Under the pieces are notes generated by a model. The model searched no databases, had not been told where the DNA came from, and saw nothing but the letters and a program-made list of their open reading frames with translations. Shown one piece after another: positions 1 through 8,303 of a stretch of DNA of 64,000 nt (its first letter is position 1; each line of letters begins with the position of its first letter). This DNA comes from Fabrea salina (lineage: Eukaryota; Ciliophora; Heterotrichea; Heterotrichida; Fabreidae): positions 62,001 through 126,000 of the forward strand of contig JALIHJ010000058.1 of NCBI GenBank assembly GCA_022984795.1. Reading direction: 5' to 3'. The translations under genes and the position numbers were made by a program.

Positions 1-2156
1 TTTAGTTTTTTTGGAGTTAAGTTGTCTTCACTTTCAGTGTTGTTTCCTAGCTTTCCGTATTTGTTGAACCCCCAAACATAGGTGTCTCCGTCTTCAGAAA
101 CAGCTAAGGAGTGTTCTTCGCCTGCACTGACTAAACTGAACTTCTTTTTGGAGAGCTGGGTGATTTCTTTAGGTTCGTTTTGGTCTTCACGAGAGCAGAT
201 CATTTCTTTCCTGCCAGTTCCCAAAAGACTTCCTGAGTCGTCTATGAACAGTGTGTGGAATGCTCCACAAGAAACTTCTTGGTAAAGCCTCAAGTACTTG
301 CTGTGGATCTGCACAGGGTAGTAAACATTATCGGTGCTTCCGTAGCCAAGTCTTCCGTAGTACCCTCCCCCCCACACAAAAACTATCCCTTCTTGACTTA
401 AAGCTGCTGAGTGGTTCATCCCTGCAGAGATCTTTTTTATGCTTATAAGCTCAGTTACTTGCTTTGGAAACAACTGATTCTGAGTGCTGCCTTGCCCCAG
501 GCACCCTTTGTCTGCGTTTCCAAAGCTGTAAACTTCGCCTGAGTCAGTTAGCACCAAAGAAAAGTCTTCTCCACAAGCCCCCATCACACAAAGCTTGTCA
601 CGCAGCATTTCTACTAGTTTGGGAGAGTAGCTTTGGTGGATAAAGCCTACTCCAAGTTGTCCGTGCCTTCCTCTTCCCCAAGTATGCACTTCGCCTTTAC
701 TTGTAGTTACTAGTGTATGTTGCGACCCACAAGCAATATTGGTTACTATTGAGTTTTTAAGTGCGTGACTGACTACTGGATTAACTACTTCTTCTATTTC
801 TTGACCAATCCCTAAAGCTCCAGTGCGGTTTCCTCCCCAAACCCAAACATTGCCTCCTCCTGTAAGTGCTACTGAGTGCTGTGCACCACACTCTACGCTA
901 ACTACTTTCCAAGGGTCCTTTTTCACCTGAGGGTTCACTTTAGGTTTGCTTCCAGTTATTTTAGCAATCTTTTCCACAACCCTGACTCCTCCAGTTACTC
1001 CGTAGATTCCAGAGTTTATCTTGCAAGGAAAGGCCTGATCCTCCCTTACTGAGGATCCCAAACCCAACCGGCCGTGTCCATGGTACCCCCAAGAGTAAAC
1101 TTCTCCTACGGATGTAATTGCTATAGAGTGGAAGGTCCCCACAGCAACTTGCGTAACTCTTTTTCCTTGAAAAAAACTCACTTGCAAAGGAGTAAGCATA
1201 GTTTGCATGTCTTTGATGTCAAAAAGACCTGTTACTCCGTAGTTACCTGCTCCCCAAGAGTAAACTTCACCTTGTATTGACAGAGCAAGGTTGTGTCTGA
1301 ACCCACACGCCAGCATGTAAATTCTTTTTCCTTGCAAAGTAATGATTACTGCTGGAGTGTAGGTGTCCTTTTCAATTCCGTGACCTAGTCTTCCAAACGA
1401 CCCAGCTCCCCATGTGTACACTTCCCCTTCAGAAGTCACGCACCCTGAGTGCCCTTCTCCACAGGCTATGTTTAAAACTCTTTGGTTCTTCAAAGCTTCA
1501 ACCAGCTTAGGAACAACACACCCTGAGGTGTCTCCATGGCCTAAGCGTCCGTTAGCTCCGTTTCCCCAACTGAACACCCTGAACTCCTGAGTTCTGGCCA
1601 TGCAGTGTTTTGCTCCACAGGCAATTTCGCTTACCAAGTAGTCTCCAAGTGCTTCTACTAGTTTAGGCTTGAACTGGTTAAGGGTGTCTCCGTGCCCTAA
1701 GTTCCCGTGAGTGCCTCTTCCCCAAGTATAAACTCTCCCAGAAACTCCGATGCAAGCAGTAAAGTCACTTCCACAACTTACTCTGCAAACTAGTTCAGGA
1801 AAAGGCACTTTTTGGGGAAGAAGAATGTCAGTACCCTCTGATGTGCCTAGTTGACCCACAGAGTTAACTCCCCAAGCCAGCAACTCGCCTTCTTCACCTT
1901 TGTTTTCCCCTGGTCTTTGAACTATGCACATAGTAAACTCAGACCCACAGTCTACTTGGTTTACATTTCCGTTGATTTGCTTTACTTTTCGAGGATTCCA
2001 CACTGGGTTGGGAGGCATGTTAAGTCCTAACTTGTAGTTAGCGTTGCAGCCCCAAGCAAAGAGTTCCCCAGAGTCATTGACTGCCATAGTAAACTTGTGA
2101 CCACAAGAGATGCGCTTGGGCGGCAAGAACTCTAGCTTTATGTCTTGAGTTTTCAT
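1..2156 (-). CDS. RCC1-repeat (beta-propeller) protein, 3' end outside window
   Basis: The frame is open from the ATG at 2156 to the window edge (718 codons), so the C-terminus is missing. It holds at least twelve RCC1-type units, each with a core like VYTWGxGxxGxLG followed by a stretch like VxxIACGxxHxxAxT. A single RCC1 propeller has seven blades, so this is probably two propellers or an extended one. No kinase, FYVE or PH domain is visible in the part present. RCC1 domains can act as Ran exchange factors or as binding scaffolds; the repeat count and lack of other context favour a scaffold, which is inference. The start is the first ATG after a stop, 11 nt from the stop of the upstream tandem gene. 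Confidence 0.93.
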   Translation of the reverse strand, partial: MKTQDIKLEFLPPKRISCGHKFTMAVNDSGELFAWGCNANYKLGLNMPPNPVWNPRKVKQINGNVNQVDCGSEFTMCIVQRPGENKGEEGELLAWGVNSVGQLGTSEGTDILLPQKVPFPELVCRVSCGSDFTACIGVSGRVYTWGRGTHGNLGHGDTLNQFKPKLVEALGDYLVSEIACGAKHCMARTQEFRVFSWGNGANGRLGHGDTSGCVVPKLVEALKNQRVLNIACGEGHSGCVTSEGEVYTWGAGSFGRLGHGIEKDTYTPAVIITLQGKRIYMLACGFRHNLALSIQGEVYSWGAGNYGVTGLFDIKDMQTMLTPLQVSFFQGKRVTQVAVGTFHSIAITSVGEVYSWGYHGHGRLGLGSSVREDQAFPCKINSGIYGVTGGVRVVEKIAKITGSKPKVNPQVKKDPWKVVSVECGAQHSVALTGGGNVWVWGGNRTGALGIGQEIEEVVNPVVSHALKNSIVTNIACGSQHTLVTTSKGEVHTWGRGRHGQLGVGFIHQSYSPKLVEMLRDKLCVMGACGEDFSLVLTDSGEVYSFGNADKGCLGQGSTQNQLFPKQVTELISIKKISAGMNHSAALSQEGIVFVWGGGYYGRLGYGSTDNVYYPVQIHSKYLRLYQEVSCGAFHTLFIDDSGSLLGTGRKEMICSREDQNEPKEITQLSKKKFSLVSAGEEHSLAVSEDGDTYVWGFNKYGKLGNNTESEDNLTPKKL

Positions 2157-2167
2157 ATATTAAAATG

Positions 2168-2362
2168 TTAGTTATTTTGTATTTCCAAGTTATATTTGAA
2201 ACTTCCAAGCAAGTAATTTCCAAGCATTTTAAAGCCTAATATATGGCCAAGTCCAAAGAAAACCCCTCTAAAAAGAGGTCTTAAAACCCAGTCTCTGAAG
2301 TACCTGAAAAGTTTTTCTTCGATTTGCTCTCCTTCGTCAGACTCTCTGAAGTCTTCGTCCAT
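2168..2362 (-). CDS. Small protein (64 aa) with one hydrophobic segment
   Basis: I do not recognise this protein. The N-terminal 17 residues are strongly acidic. Residues about 26-53 form a hydrophobic or amphipathic stretch (core GVFFGLGHILGFKML) that could cross or lie on a membrane. It sits between RPB4 (stop 4 nt upstream) and the RCC1 protein (ATG 11 nt downstream), all on the same strand. Its ATG follows directly on an AT-rich junction, as for other genes here, which supports it as real. An acidic head followed by a single membrane segment resembles small organelle-import subunits in layout only. Confidence 0.6.
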   Translation of the reverse strand: MDEDFRESDEGEQIEEKLFRYFRDWVLRPLFRGVFFGLGHILGFKMLGNYLLGSFKYNLEIQNN

Positions 2363-2366
2363 TTAA

Positions 2367-2738
2367 TTATTGCAAACTTCTTAAACGAGCAATTTCGTCA
2401 AGGAACCTAGCCAAGTCCTCTTCTCTGTCAAATCTGTCCAAGTCAGGTATTAACGACTTAGCTTCTTCAGCTGTGCTGGGACACAAGTTCATCAGCAAAG
2501 CTATTTCTATCTCCGAAAAGTTGTTTTCTTGCAGCATGTTTCTGATCTGAGTAGCGATTTCGTTGCTTGGGAACCTGTTAAAGCGCTTCACGTACTGGTA
2601 AATCTTTTCAAAGTGCGAGTGAGGGCCTCCTGTCTGGCCTTGTTCTTTGAAGTACTTCAAAAGCAACGCCACTTCAGGTATGCTTAAAAAGTTCGCTGTG
2701 GAAAACTCAGATCCTAGTTTATTGACTATATCTTCCAT
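2367..2738 (-). CDS. RPB4: RNA polymerase II subunit RPB4
   Basis: This 123-residue protein matches the Rpb4/RPC9 family along its whole length. It has the N-terminal helix with VALLLKYFKEQ, the central YVKRFNRFPSNE segment, and the C-terminal HRDC-like part with LMNLCPSTAEEAKSLIPDL. RPB4 pairs with RPB7 to form the stalk of RNA polymerase II, which takes part in initiation and in escorting mRNA. The C-terminal motif is closer to RPB4 than to RPC9 by recall. The start codon is 28 bp from that of the divergent kinase gene. Confidence 0.93.
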   Translation of the reverse strand: MEDIVNKLGSEFSTANFLSIPEVALLLKYFKEQGQTGGPHSHFEKIYQYVKRFNRFPSNEIATQIRNMLQENNFSEIEIALLMNLCPSTAEEAKSLIPDLDRFDREEDLARFLDEIARLRSLQ

Positions 2739-2766
2739 TTTGCAAAGTAATTCAAATTAATTAGTT

Positions 2767-3666
2767 ATGGGTGCAGTATGCTGCTCACTCAAACCGAAAC
2801 GCGGCAAAATAAAAACTGCTCCTTCAAGCTCATTTGAAGAGTTGCTGCAAGAAGCAAAGCTTCTGTGGAAGAGAGGCCAACTGATAGGCCAAGGTGCTTA
2901 CGGAAAAGTCTACGAGTGCCTAAATCTGGAAAACGGGCAACTCCACGCAGTTAAACACGTGAAACTAGCAGGTTCAACTACCCAAATCGAAAAACAGGTT
3001 TCTCTTCTGCAAAAAGAAATATCTTTGCTGAAGTCTTTGTCCCATAAAAATATCGTTAAGTACTTACACGCCGAAATCACAGAAAGTAAAAACGGAGTTT
3101 ATATCATTATGGAGTATGTTTCTGGAGGGTCAATCAGGCACCTCCTGGACAAGTTTGGGAAGTTTGAGGAAAACCTAGTTAGACTGTACACTAAGCAAAT
3201 TTTGGAGGGACTTTCTTTTTTGCACAGTAACCGAATTGTCCACAGAGACATTAAAAGCGCTAACTTACTTGTAACCCAAAGAGGCAACATCAAACTTTCG
3301 GACTTCGGGGCTTCCAAACGCCTTGGAGGGTCTTGTGTAGACCAGTGCAGAAGCTTAAGAGGCAGTCCTTACTGGATGGCACCTGAGGTAGCTAAGCGAG
3401 TAGGGCATGGGTTTGCTGCAGACATTTGGTCTGTGGGCTGTGCAGTCATAGAAATGCTTACAGGCAGTTTTCCTTGGTCCAAAGTCACTTGTTCTACTAA
3501 GGAAGTAATTCGCATCATTTCTAACACGGTGTCGCACCCACCTATTCCAAGTGGAATTTCTACAGAGTGCCAAGAATTTTTGAAGTGCTGCCTCAAAGTC
3601 AACCCTGCTGAGAGGTCTACTGCTAATGAATTGCTAACTCACAGTTTCATTCAGCAGGGTTCTTAA
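2767..3666 (+). CDS. MAPKKK/STE11-like protein kinase, probably lipid-anchored
   Basis: This 299-residue kinase has all catalytic elements: glycine loop GQGAYG (about 41-46), AVK lysine (K63), HRDIKSANL (about 159) and DFG (about 179). The GSPYWMAPE motif is typical of STE11/MEKK kinases, which phosphorylate MAP2Ks. The protein is essentially only a kinase domain. It starts MGAVCCS, a good N-myristoylation context with two cysteines that could be palmitoylated, so a membrane location is likely. Membrane-anchored MAPKKK-fold kinases lacking other domains are unusual compared with plant ANP or animal MEKK proteins. It converges on the PX protein gene with 21 bp between the stops. Confidence 0.92.
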   Translation: MGAVCCSLKPKRGKIKTAPSSSFEELLQEAKLLWKRGQLIGQGAYGKVYECLNLENGQLHAVKHVKLAGSTTQIEKQVSLLQKEISLLKSLSHKNIVKYLHAEITESKNGVYIIMEYVSGGSIRHLLDKFGKFEENLVRLYTKQILEGLSFLHSNRIVHRDIKSANLLVTQRGNIKLSDFGASKRLGGSCVDQCRSLRGSPYWMAPEVAKRVGHGFAADIWSVGCAVIEMLTGSFPWSKVTCSTKEVIRIISNTVSHPPIPSGISTECQEFLKCCLKVNPAERSTANELLTHSFIQQGS

Positions 3667-3687
3667 TATAATGCTGAATTAATTACA

Positions 3688-4062
3688 CTAAGTAGCTTTG
3701 AGCCATTGGTCCCTCATCTCAGAAGGCATCTCTATAAACTCCATAAAGAACCTACTCCGGCGAGCACACTCAGTGCCAACTAGTTCTTGCAGGTAAATTT
3801 CTAAGCCTCTGCGTCTTAGTTCGACGTCTTCAGAGTTGAGCTTTGAAAAGAGTTGTTTCCAGACCATCTGACCAGGGAAGTGAGGTAACTCAACGTTATG
3901 CACTCTCCTAAGTAGCTTCATGACTCTGTGTAACTCCAAAAACTCTGAGTACCTTTTTTCAAAGGAATGCTCCCAGCCTCCGTAACAGACCTCCACTTGG
4001 TATACCTTAAAGACTTTATTGTTTTCAGTGATATCTCTGCTCGAAGGCACTTTTATTTCCAT
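3688..4062 (-). CDS. PX-domain protein (stand-alone)
   Basis: The 124 residues form a single PX (phox homology) domain. It shows the basic KRYSEFLELH motif that contacts phosphatidylinositol-3-phosphate, a proline-containing loop (LPHFPGQ) and the RRRGLEIYLQELV helix. PX domains bring proteins to endosomal membranes. No second domain is present, so it may act as a targeting or competitor module. The gene directly follows the sorting nexin gene on the same strand with only 3 nt between them (TAA-TAA-ATG). This suggests co-transcription or a promoter inside the upstream gene. The two PX domains are not close copies. Confidence 0.85.
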   Translation of the reverse strand: MEIKVPSSRDITENNKVFKVYQVEVCYGGWEHSFEKRYSEFLELHRVMKLLRRVHNVELPHFPGQMVWKQLFSKLNSEDVELRRRGLEIYLQELVGTECARRSRFFMEFIEMPSEMRDQWLKAT

Positions 4063-4065
4063 TTA

Positions 4066-5142
4066 TTACTCTACAACCTGGTTGTATGCGTCTCTCCAAA
4101 TTTCAGAAAGCTGCTGCGAGAGTTCGTGTTTGAACTCTATTAGTTTCTGACCCAACTGCTGTCCCATGAACTTTTTGTTTTGGTTGAAGTCTTCTAAGTT
4201 GTCTCTGAGGTCAGTGTCCAGAGTACTTGTTTCAACCAACTGTCCTTGAGAAGCCTCTAGTTTGATTTTGTTGCGCCGCTCAATGGCTTCAAGTGCTCCT
4301 AGTGTGAACCTTCGGTAGTCTTCCATTTCTTGTCCAACTAAGTTCTTTACTTTAGAGTAACTCTCTCTTTGGGCTTCTACAATCCTTTGGTGGATCTCAG
4401 CCATGAAGCTGAGTTTTTCTGAGATCTCGTCTTTTTCGACCTTGCTGAGGTTCTCGTAGGCTTTGCTGAGGGAAACGTTAGACTGGATTTCGTTGTCAAG
4501 GCACCTGACCATTTCTTGTCCTTGGTTACAAAGACTTTCTTGTTGTTGGTACAAAGCTTTGAGTTGGTTCCACTGGTGGCTGAAAGACTGGTCTGAGGAG
4601 TTCTGAGTGTTTTCTCCGTACAAGTAACTACTTACAGTAGAGCCTACAGTAGAGCTCCATTCTTTGAAAGTTCCGAACCAACTTTTGTTTTCCTGGCTTT
4701 CTTTCACACGGATTTGGAAAGTGATTTCGTCGTCGTTCATAAAGCTTTTGTAGTCCTGGCTGTCTCTGAGTCTAGGGTTCACTGACACTCTTTCCAGGAA
4801 CTTTTCTAACCCATATCTTCTGAATTCGTAAAACGAAGGATCTTGATTTGTCCAGTAAGCCATAACTCCTTCTTTTTCAGGCAAAGCTGAGGTAAAGCAC
4901 CCTGGGTACTTTGCATTAAGGGTGTTTTTAAGCCATAAGAACTCACTGTACCTGCGCTGTGCAACTTGCTGGTCTCTTACCAAAATAGGGTACGAGTAGT
5001 AGCTTTCACGGCCTTCTCTGCACTTCTGGGGGTCGCCTACACGGATTTCTGGGGTTTCTTGAAGGAACTTAGGTTGTGTTTCAGGTTTCGCGCGGAAAGA
5101 GCCCAGTTTTTCTTCTTCGAGGAATTGAATTTCTTCTGCCAT
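4066..5142 (-). CDS. Sorting nexin, PX plus BAR-like helical region
   Basis: This 358-residue protein has a PX domain at about 33-140. It includes QRRYSEFLWLKNTL, the basic and proline-rich loop before YWTNQDP, and RRYGLEKFLERV. About 200 helical, charged residues follow and fit the BAR region of SNX1/2/5-type or Vps5/Vps17-type nexins. Such proteins bind PI3P, dimerise, and tubulate endosomes with retromer. I cannot assign a specific subfamily. The ATG at 5142 is 1 nt from the stop of the DUF229 gene upstream, and the stop is 3 nt from the next PX gene. Confidence 0.88.
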   Translation of the reverse strand: MAEEIQFLEEEKLGSFRAKPETQPKFLQETPEIRVGDPQKCREGRESYYSYPILVRDQQVAQRRYSEFLWLKNTLNAKYPGCFTSALPEKEGVMAYWTNQDPSFYEFRRYGLEKFLERVSVNPRLRDSQDYKSFMNDDEITFQIRVKESQENKSWFGTFKEWSSTVGSTVSSYLYGENTQNSSDQSFSHQWNQLKALYQQQESLCNQGQEMVRCLDNEIQSNVSLSKAYENLSKVEKDEISEKLSFMAEIHQRIVEAQRESYSKVKNLVGQEMEDYRRFTLGALEAIERRNKIKLEASQGQLVETSTLDTDLRDNLEDFNQNKKFMGQQLGQKLIEFKHELSQQLSEIWRDAYNQVVE

Positions 5143-5143
5143 A

Positions 5144-7318
5144 CTAATTAATTAAAGAAGGGTATTTTTCCTTGATGTTATCTATAGAGTGACAGATGCA
5201 GTAAGGCGGATATATGGAGTGGGGCCTTGTAAGTGTTTCACAGGGTCCAGCGTAGGGGTCTTTCCGGTTGATGCCTAAAGTTTTGATCCTGACTGGAAAA
5301 GACCTGTAAACATACGGAAAAGCTTGGCCTTTGGACTCACTAACTTTCAGTAAAGGATTAGATAAATCAGTGCCCACGTTTACTATTACTTCAAACTCAG
5401 CTTCTGGACTCTGGTCTACCTTAAAAGTAACATAGAACTGCTCTATAAAGTCAGTAACTCTGGTAGCAAACACTCTTTTGACTTTTTTAAAACTGAGTTT
5501 CTGGCAAAAGATCCCTGCTTGCATGTTTTTAGGAGTGTGCACTTCTGAGTTCATTTTGTACACTGCTATTTCTGCAATGGTTTCAACTAGTTTTTGGAGT
5601 TCTCGGTCTGCTTTAAGCATGCTTTTAGTGACTTCTACCATTTTCTTGCAAGAACAGAACTCTGCAGCAATCTCTGAAGACTCACAAGTTCTGGTTTTAG
5701 GCACTTTTTCTTTGAATAAGTTGAAAAAAGCATTGTAACGGGGGTCTTGATGGACGTCGTACTCAATTCCGTAAGGCAGTCCTGCTAGGTAAAGTGCTGC
5801 TGTCCTCAAGTCAGGCTTGGTAGTGAGCACTTTTGAGTTGTGCTCCAAAGAGTCGTAGGAGTTTTCTATGGAGTTAAGCAGTTCGTTGTTGGCTATCAAA
5901 AAGAAAGCTGGCAGCTTGTTTTCTATGTAGCCTTCGTAGTCTTTGTACCAGTTGCCGTATCTCATTCCGTGGTCAGCGTGTAGAAATATCGCTACGTCAT
6001 GGGAGTCCTTAAACGTGTTTAGGTACTGCTTGAGGAAGTCAACCAAGTCCGAGTCCAGAGTGTTGGCATGCAGTCCGGTAGCTTCGTGTGCTGTGTTGAT
6101 GTGCAGGTAAATCCACTGGTTAAGGTCTTTGTATAAATTTGAGTAAGCTAGGGTGTAGTTAAGTATGTAGTAGTGCGACATATGGTCTCCTATGCACCTT
6201 TGTTTAAGTACAGCGTCTTTTGCAGTTCTAACACCCAAAAATTCCTGAGCTGCGCAGTAAAAACTCCTTATAGTATGGTCTACTTCAAGTTTCTGACCAA
6301 TTGTTTTAGGGAAGTAATGGTCGCAGTTCTCTACTCCAAACAAAGTGGTGTATCCCATATTTTTGAAGATGTTCCAAATAGAGCCTGGACCTGCCATGTC
6401 TTTTTCTGGAGCTTGGTCGTAAGCGTGCTGAGTTTTGTCTAATTAAGAGTTACTAGAAAACACTGGAAACATGTTGTCGATAGAAGATGATCCGTATATG
6501 TTGTGGAGCTTGAAGTCAAACACTGAGTAAGAAGAGTTCTTGAGTGACGAAAGGTAACTTACTGTTTCTGGAAGCTTTCGGTAAAAGTGCCTTCTAGAGT
6601 AGCTGTCAATAGTTAAGAAAAACACTATTTGGGGCTTTTTGAAAGTTAGGGTTGTAGAAGCTATCTCCTGCATTCTGGTCAAAGTTGAGTTGTAAATGGT
6701 TTGGTTAAACCGAGGGTAGTAACTTGCGTGGGTTAGTTTGTCACCGCACCCAGCAAAAGCGTACTCTTCAGTTTCTATTTCAGTTTCTCCTTCATAAGTC
6801 TTAATTTCCCACTTGTTTTTGTACTCTGTCCTTATGTGCAAGCTTCTCTGAAGGTTTTCGGGTTCTAGGAGGTAGATTCCTTCAGTTTCATCAGGACACT
6901 TCATTGAAAAGGTGTTGTTTAGGTAGTTTAGGTTGACCAGAGGCGAACTAGATTTCTTACAGGAAGGGTACTTGTACTCAGGAAACACTAGGTTGCCTTT
7001 TTTTTTGGAGTACCCAAAGGTCTCAGGAATGCAGTTTAGGTTGGCTTTTTTCAGCTCTTCTGAGTCGTCAATCTCAAAGTCCCAGTGCAGCCCTACGTCT
7101 CTTAGGAACTCTTGGTTGTCCATGTAGTAAGTAACTTCTTCTAGAGTGGTTTGGGAGTCGTTTACTTTGTAAAGCGGGGAAATAGTTTTCGGTTTAGACT
7201 CCTCAGAGTACTTCCTAGGGTTCACATCCCAGGAATTATCATAAGCATCTTCGAAGTAAGTAAGTATCAAGCCTGATAAGAAAAAACCTATCACTAAAAA
7301 CACTAAAGGTTTGGACAT
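5144..7318 (-). CDS. DUF229 family membrane protein (sulfatase/phosphatase-like), one 15-nt intron
   Basis: An in-frame TAA divides the gene, but it lies in a 15-nt intron at 6439-6453 (GTAACTCTTAATTAG). Splicing gives 719 residues joined as VFSNKTQHAYD. The N-terminus has one membrane anchor (about 4-24), so the rest probably lies in the lumen or outside the cell. DUF229 proteins share the alkaline phosphatase/sulfatase fold. Family landmarks seen are FFLTIDSYSRRHF near the candidate nucleophile, ENCDHYFPKT, and FLHADHGMRYGNWYKDYEG with metal-binding-type Asp and His. The substrate is unknown. Several NxT/NxS sites fit a glycosylated ectodomain. The gene lies between a methyltransferase and the sorting nexin on the same strand. 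Confidence 0.88.
6439..6453 (-). other. 15-nt spliceosomal intron in the DUF229 gene
   Basis: The minus-strand sequence is GTAACTCTTAATTAG, phase 1. It contains the only in-frame stop of the gene. Its removal keeps the frame and joins two segments of one DUF229 protein. Confidence 0.88.
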
Positions 7319-7331
7319 TTATAAAATTTGG

Positions 7332-8288
7332 TTAACTAAGAGGCTTAGTAGCTACTATGTAAGCACCACCGAACTTAGGAGGCACTTCTGAAACGTACTT
7401 CCTGAACTCTTCAGAACCGAGTTCTTGCTCAACAAGTGGATAAGCTTCTCTGGCTTCTTCAAGAGTCATGCCTAAGTCGTGGTAAAGCCTGCAAGACACA
7501 TGAATGCCTGACATGTACCTTGTGTTCCACAAGTCTTCTCCGTACTCTTCAATGAGCTTTTCTTTGTTTTTCAAGAAGTTTTGCGCGCGCTGGAAAATGT
7601 ACCTACCCCACTCTTGGTTTCTGTTGGTGTATGAGTTCAACTCAAAGCCTGCTTCTTTTAAGAGGTTTGCGTAAGTCTCTTGGTTAAGACGGCTCATGAA
7701 CCTGAACTTAGTGGCTACTTCTTCTTCTTGCTCAGATAAAGGCAAGTCCTGAACCACCACGTGGTCTTCAATGTAAAGTTTGCCACCTGGCTTCAAAGCT
7801 TTGTAGCACACAGAAAACAGGTTCTTTTTGTCTGTGATATAGTAGAAACTCTGCAGTGATAGCACAACGTCACATTGGCCTTCCAAGCCATGGGCTGCTA
7901 AGTCGAGGGCAGTGGCGTCGCCTTGGATGCTTTTGATGTTGTTGAGTCCACAAAGTTCGTTCATTTGGGAGCTTAGTTGGTTAAAGGAGTCTAAGTAGTC
8001 AAGGGCAGTGATTTCAGAAGTAGGGAACTTAGTAGCTAGGAACCTTGCAGTAGTTCCAAGGCCGCTGCAGAGCTCAAGGATCTTTGAGTTGTCTGGGAGA
8101 GACAATGAGTCAAAGAACTCTGAACAGTACTCGTGACCTAAGTAGTGCAAGTTGTCGAACTTAGTAAAGTCTTCCTGTGTGTAGTTGCCTTCTTTTGAGT
8201 TTTTGACCTTTTCTATTTCGTTGGCAATTCTACGGACGTAAGGATCGCCATACAACTCGTAGTTCGCAAACTCACTAGAGTCACCCAT
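7332..8288 (-). CDS. SAM-dependent methyltransferase (class I)
   Basis: This 318-residue protein has a Rossmann-type methyltransferase core. Motif I is ILELCSGLGTTARFLA, the acidic post-I residue lies in ITALDY, motif II-like is CDVVLSLQSFYYI, and ALKPGGKLYIEDHV follows. The layout resembles small-molecule N-methyltransferases such as sarcosine/dimethylglycine or phosphoethanolamine enzymes, but the substrate cannot be read from the sequence. It is a paralogue of the protein at 47366-48310. They share LHYxGH at the start of the core, ALKPGGKLYIED and a C-terminal KFGGxxIVATK-like ending. The gene is tandem with the PERK-like gene (15-nt gap) and the DUF229 gene (13-nt gap). Confidence 0.88.
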   Translation of the reverse strand: MGDSSEFANYELYGDPYVRRIANEIEKVKNSKEGNYTQEDFTKFDNLHYLGHEYCSEFFDSLSLPDNSKILELCSGLGTTARFLATKFPTSEITALDYLDSFNQLSSQMNELCGLNNIKSIQGDATALDLAAHGLEGQCDVVLSLQSFYYITDKKNLFSVCYKALKPGGKLYIEDHVVVQDLPLSEQEEEVATKFRFMSRLNQETYANLLKEAGFELNSYTNRNQEWGRYIFQRAQNFLKNKEKLIEEYGEDLWNTRYMSGIHVSCRLYHDLGMTLEEAREAYPLVEQELGSEEFRKYVSEVPPKFGGAYIVATKPLS

Positions 8289-8303
8289 TTTTATTAGATT
8301 AAT

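Noticed and set aside
3688-4068. An intron joining the sorting nexin and PX genes into one protein
   Set aside because: No GT...AG of 15-16 nt spans the TAA-TAA-ATG junction.
5144-7318. DUF229 gene as two genes or a pseudogene because of an in-frame TAA
   Set aside because: The TAA lies in a perfect 15-nt intron matching three others, and the two halves form one family-length protein.
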